Below, piece by piece: positions 60,111 to 64,000 of a stretch of DNA of 64,000 nt. How positions within the stretch are numbered: position 1 is the stretch's first letter; each line of letters starts with the position of its first letter. Below the pieces are notes generated by a model. The model ran no database searches and was not told the origin of the DNA. It worked only from the letters and a program-made list of their open reading frames with translations. The DNA comes from Sabethes cyaneus (lineage: Eukaryota > Arthropoda > Insecta > Diptera > Culicidae). Made by a program: the position numbers and the translations under genes. The stretch spans positions 5,057,001-5,121,000 of the forward strand of contig NC_071354.1 of NCBI RefSeq assembly GCF_943734655.1. Direction: 5' to 3'.

Positions 60111-60295
60111 TTATTTATTTCTGATTTTGATTCTATATACTTTTACACTTATTTGATACCAATTTCATAAGGATTCGATCACGAAAAGTGAGTGAAAAAT
60201 AATTAAAATAATTCCACCCGCTTGCGGCACAAACCCCGAAGCAGAAAAACGCCGCTGGCAAAAAAAACACGATTTTCAGACGGCATGTACCTTTT

Positions 60296-60355
60296 TCTCG
60301 GAAACTATACAACGTATTGAAACAAACTTTTTTTTGTTTTGTTGATAGATATGTG
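60296..60355. repeat. Interspersed repeat fragment (copy of 54915-54975)
   Basis: Shares CTCGGAAACTA, AACAAACTTTTTT and TTTTGTTGATAGAT with the copy 5.4 kb upstream. Confidence 0.6.
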
Positions 60356-60989
60356 GAGTTTTATAACTTTTAAGCTTTGTAAACAAATTCGATGGAGCAA
60401 CATGGGTCTTTCCCAAAACGCTCTATAAACACAAACCTGTGGCAGTTCAGCTCGTTTTGTCTCCGTCATATGGAGAGTTCTGCTCAAATTGATACAGGTA
60501 ATGTTGCCAATCGAGCGAGAAGTCAACGTTGCCTGCTGAAACGCGAGTGAGTCTGAGAAACACAGCATTCAACGCCTACGCCGCACCGCACACGCAAGCA
60601 TGAAACAAACAGCCACCGTTGCTGAGTGCAGTCATTCTGCTACCTACACACTTGCACACGGACATCTTCACAGCGTCAAATAACTCCTGAGCAATCAGCT
60701 GCCCGTGAGGCAAAGAGACGCACTGGGATACAGGTTTTGCATTTTTTATTTTCTTCTTCATCTTTGCGCCCGAATTTACTCACGGTAGTGCGAGCGCCCG
60801 CGAGAGATCGACATCAGCAGTTCGGGTAGCAACGAAGAACGAGAGCGACGACCGTAGCTGTTAGCTACTAAACACACACTCGCAAAAACTCGTCGCAATG
60901 TATGGATAAGCACGAGCGAGAGTCCGAAAGGGACGCTTATGTTGGCGCGTTCGTTAGGATGAGTACGCGTGTGTGAGAAAACTAGGCCA

Positions 60990-61494
60990 CACGAGTGTGG
61001 GCTTCGCAACACTGGATAAAGGATATACTGATCAAGTCTGCTTGAAATTCAACCGGCTAGGGATTTCTATCGAATTCATCTGCTGGCTCAAGACATATCT
61101 CACTATCCGAAGTCTATCAGTAAAGTTAGGTTCCACCGAATCGTTTAATTTCTGCAATCAGTCCGGCGTTCCACAAGGACGCAATTTAGGACCATTACTT
61201 TTCATAACTTACTTCAATTATGTTTGTGTCGTTATTAAAGCGAGATGCAAACTACTATATGCGGATGATCTGAAAATTTTCCTTGTACGATCTGTAGAGG
61301 ACTGCGAACAGCTTCAAGACCTTGTTAACCGATTTGCGGATTGGTGTCGTATGAACAACCTTACTATAAGCGTCAACAAATGTTCAGTGATCACCTTCAC
61401 TAGAAGTAAAACCCCAATCATGCATGATGATAGGATCGAAGAATTTCTTCTTCCACCCCCAAGCAAACTTGGGATTTATTATGCGCTTAGCTAA
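60990..61494 (+). mobile_element. LINE reverse transcriptase fragment with YADD box (plus strand)
   Basis: An open frame of about 165 codons encodes the RT palm of a non-LTR retrotransposon: CWLKTYLTIRSLSVKLGSTE, SGVPQGRNLGPLLFITYFN, then LLYADDLKIF (catalytic YADD) and NNLTISVNKCSVITFTRSK. The frame is intact over this stretch, so this copy is younger than the other LINE pieces. Both ends are missing. The GC-richer sequence at 60600-60970 just upstream may belong to a different element or be unique DNA. Jockey/CR1-like by eye. Confidence 0.85.
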
Positions 61495-61940
61495 GAACTT
61501 CTGTACTTCTGTGATCTGTACTGTCTGGACGCTTTCTACCTTTCCTTTAGTACAATCCATTCTGGACACGGCCTCTGTTGTATGAAGCCCATACACATGT
61601 CTCTGGATTTCAAGAATCGAAGCTGTGCAACGGAGATTTGTTAGACATGTATTACGATTACTTCCATAGTCTGATCCAACGAATTTTCTCTATAGTCCTT
61701 TAGAAGCCTCTTTAGAAGTCTAGCCTTCCGACGGAGATCGCTAAGCATCTTATTCCACTACTCATATCATAACAAACTTTTTGTTCGTTTATCGGACAGT
61801 CAAATGCATATCTGATACTATATTGCTGATTTAATTACACTTGGTGTGACATTCAATTCAACTCCCGCATATTATTCTGGTTAAACTGATATAAAAAATG
61901 ATATGCCTATGGATGGTCTGAAAACCTCGGTTCAACAGAC

Positions 61941-62469
61941 ATTGATATTTTTTGAAACGATAGTTCTACAATTGATGAAGGGACGGTTGAGGAAAGTAAG
62001 GAACATTTTTTGGAAAATGGAGGGGAAAGAATGGAAAGGTAAGGGGGGGAATACGTAGCTACGCTTAACAAATCGTCGTTGTGACTCCTGCCTTTTGTCC
62101 AATGCTGGAAGGTGCATGGGTCGAACCAAGCTATAATCTAAGATTATAAGATTATAATTCGAACCCACAACACCCGCCAGGGAACGGAGCCTTTCTCTAA
62201 AAACCCGCGCTGTGAATCGCGGCTAACTCGCTTGATATAGCTTGGTTCGACCCATTTATTTATATGTATTTATAGCTTGGTTCGACCCATGCACCTTCCA
62301 GCATTGGACAAAAGGTAGGAGTCACAACGACGACTTGCTAAGCTTAGCTACGTATTCCCCCCCCCCCTTACCTTTCCACTCTTTCCCCTCCATTTTCCAA
62401 AACAATTTCATTACTTTCTCTACCGTCCCTTCATCAATTGTAGAACCATCGTTTCAAAAAATATTAATA
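61941..62469. repeat. Long inverted repeat, arms about 195 bp
   Basis: The left arm (61941-62134) and right arm (62271-62469) are reverse complements at most positions, including GCACCTTCCAGCATTGGACA (right arm) and its complement in the left arm, the TACGTATTCCCCCC region and the outer CATCAATTGTAGAAC blocks. The ~135-bp spacer contains a GGTTCGAATTATAATC-type B-box-like motif (minus strand) and an extra short copy of TATAGCTTGGTTCGACCCAT (62236-62255). This looks like two copies of one small element in head-to-head orientation. Confidence 0.8.
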
Positions 62470-63144
62470 AAATATGTTTGCCCGCATTTCACGGTCAAGA
62501 CCAAAAACTTGAGGTTGGTCTCTCAATAGACATGCCAATTTTTTAGAGTGATGTCCAAGACCTCTTGTTTTCTCGTTTTTACAAAAATGAAATCATTTCC
62601 TACATTGATTACATTGACATTGTTAGAAGTAAGGTATTCAAGTAGGTACTCACCCTTGTTTTCCGAGCTACTCCACATCGTACGGTGCGCATTGACCTCG
62701 CAGCGGTAAATTCACTGCGATAATATCCTACTTCGCACAACGACTATATCCTACTTCCTTCTAGTCGTCAGAACTACCACCGTAATGGACATCGCGTTGG
62801 GTAAATTCTGTAATTGTAAAAAAATGTTATTTTCTTACTTAACTGAATTACAGTCCTGGACTTGGACTGTGTACTATAATAGTATGAAATGAAATAAACA
62901 CAATCGCATATCAGTCTCTTCTTACTAGCTATAAAAAGACGATAAACACCTCCAAACATTATTTTCTCAACACAATAATGCAATTATAGGCAGATGAAGT
63001 GAGATAAAAGAAATGAATTGTTAATCAATGCAAAATCCCATTAAGAGTTTCCAGATTAAACTGTCCTCAATAACTGCAGTTTTCCCGGTCCATATGGTTC
63101 CAATTTCTAATCCATATTTATTCCATCTCCTTTTACCATTCCAG
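62470..63144. other. Intron tail before the Ig1 exon
   Basis: AT-rich with no repeat or gene recognised. It ends in a pyrimidine-rich acceptor (TTTTACCATTCCAG). Confidence 0.4.
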
Positions 63145-63331
63145 CTCAACTGCGACCGCGAATACTGGAGCATCCGGCGGATGCCGTAGCTGCCAAAGAG
63201 GAACCCCTAACGCTCAACTGCAAGGCCACCGGTCGACCACCACCGGACATTACCTGGTACCACAATGGATCGCCGCTTGGATCCTCCGATCGGCGAGTGA
63301 TTCTCCCGGAGGGATCGTTGTTCTTTTTGAA
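63145..63331 (+). CDS. Robo-family receptor, exon 2 (first Ig domain, first part)
   Basis: Encodes about residues 27-89: QLRPRILEHPADAVAAKEEP, LTLNCKATG (first Ig cysteine, residue 52) and ITWYHNG (core Trp, residue 64), ending EGSLFFLK. It starts in phase 1 after CCAG and ends at a GTAAGA donor (63332) in phase 2, joining 63392. The start (PRI-EHP), the LFFLK segment and the domain phases match Roundabout receptors, whose Ig1 binds Slit. In fly and vertebrate Robo, Slit binding repels axons from the midline. Confidence 0.9.
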
Positions 63332-63391
63332 GTAAGATCATCGCTAAACTCAGCAATCAATCAGCAATGTTTAATCGTAACTACTTTTCAG

Positions 63392-64000
63392 GGTGATGCA
63401 AAACAAACGCGAACAAGATGCTGGGGTGTACCACTGCGAGGCACAGAATCCCGCTGGAGTGGCAATTAGCCGAAATGCAACGCTACAGATTGCCATGTTG
63501 AAGGATGAATTTCGGGCGGTTCCGAAGGATACAGTGGCGCTTGTAGGCGGACCGGTCATACTGAACTGTACACCGCCAAGGGGTATCCCGGAGCCGTCGG
63601 TTCTCTGGATCAAAGACGGAAAGCTGCTGGACATCAGCGGCAAGCGGCTATCCATGGTCGATTCCGGTAGTTTGATGATCTCGGAGATCCAACCAAACGA
63701 CACTGGAAAGTACGAATGTTCAGCGCAAAGTATGGCCGGTACAAAGACCACACCACCGGTCTATTTGAAAGTGCTTGCACCACCGACGATTGTAAAAAGT
63801 CCTCACGATACTGAAGTGTTGGAAGGAGAAGGTTTTGATCTTCCCTGTGAATTGGCTGGTGATCCACGGCCGGTGGTGACCTGGCGTAAAGAAAGTGGCC
63901 GTCTTCCAGAAGGAAGATCGCGAAAGTTGTTGGACAATACACTGCGGATAGAGGACGCTCGTCAAGAAGACGAGGGAAAGTACATCTGCGAAGGACACAA
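63392..64000 (+). CDS. Robo-family receptor, exon 3 (end of Ig1, Ig2 and most of Ig3), cut by the window edge
   Basis: Continues K-VMQNKREQDAGVYHCEAQN (Ig1 second cysteine, residue 104), then SRNATLQIAMLKDEFR, the Ig1-Ig2 joint typical of Robo. Ig2 has cysteines at residues 148 and 198 (VILNCTPPRGIPEP, LWIKDGK, GKYECSAQ), and Ig3 has LPCELAGDPRP, VTWRKE and GKYICEGH. All expected core Cys and Trp residues are present. The exon is still open at 64000; further Ig, fibronectin III and membrane domains must lie to the right. Which paralogue (robo1, robo2/leak or robo3) cannot be settled: LFFLK-V and the DEFR joint lean to the robo2/3 side, while the GIPEP-LWIKDG stretch resembles robo1. Confidence 0.93.

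Larger units (their letters stand above)
48811..63144 (+). other. Long first intron of the Robo-family gene
   Basis: 14.3 kb, starting GTAAAT and ending CCATTCCAG. It is AT-rich and filled with repeats: a pyrimidine-rich tract (51230-52720), satellite-like GACTTGAAATTG repeats (51110-51200, 53000-53200, 53840-53990), SINE and LINE pieces, and a long inverted repeat (61941-62469). 48900-51100, 54000-55850 and 55960-58650 hold no recognised gene. A GC-rich patch at 57060-57230 stands out from the background. Confidence 0.6.

Noticed and set aside
1..64000. CRISPR array, bacterial operon, phage or toxin system
   Set aside because: Spliced insect genes and eukaryotic repeats throughout; no spaced identical repeats of CRISPR type and no prokaryotic gene layout.

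Overview
The window looks like eukaryotic, insect DNA. It carries an ecdysone-pathway nuclear receptor with several promoters, spliced genes with GT/AG introns, long AT-rich introns and many decayed retrotransposon pieces. Gene content and repeat style fit a dipteran, most likely a culicine mosquito. That placement rests on recalled gene and repeat similarity, not on a search.

Layout. (1) 1-31.1 kb: the ecdysone-induced nuclear receptor E75 (Eip75B), plus strand. An E75B-type first coding exon (1981-2835) joins an exon with only the second zinc finger (3027-3171). A second, very short alternative first exon (13833-13896) gives a form with no DNA-binding domain, like E75D. Both splice in phase to a shared exon (18366-18601) and then to a large exon with the ligand-binding domain and a low-complexity tail (26116-28506). 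A roughly 2.6 kb 3' UTR follows. The first zinc finger exon used by A/C-type isoforms is not visible here. (2) 31.1-38.5 kb: nested repeats, including a minus-strand LINE interrupted by a ~0.97 kb element with a 10-bp flanking duplication, and several tandem repeats. (3) 38.57-41.35 kb: a seven-exon TMEM145/GPR180-family seven-membrane-pass receptor. (4) 41.5-45.3 kb: two overlapping minus-strand LINE remnants and a tandemly duplicated foldback element. (5) 45.7-46.3 kb: a compact intronless gene for a 113-residue B-box zinc-finger/coiled-coil protein. (6) 48.7-64.0 kb: the start of a Roundabout (Robo) family receptor. Its signal-peptide exon is separated by a 14.3 kb repeat-filled intron from exons for Ig1-Ig3; the gene runs off the right edge.

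The genes do not form an operon or shared pathway. E75 is a haem-binding transcription factor of the ecdysone cascade, and its introns hold five exact FTZ-F1-type half-sites plus one variant, which would suit cross-regulation by other nuclear receptors. Robo is an axon-guidance receptor and the TMEM145-like protein a membrane protein of poorly known role. I saw no prokaryotic system, CRISPR array or intact mobile element. The most noteworthy items are the DBD-less E75 micro-exon, the receptor half-site cluster, the nested insertion in the LINE, the B-box mini-gene, the modified TMEM145 ectodomain and tail, and a 1.5 kb pyrimidine-only tract.
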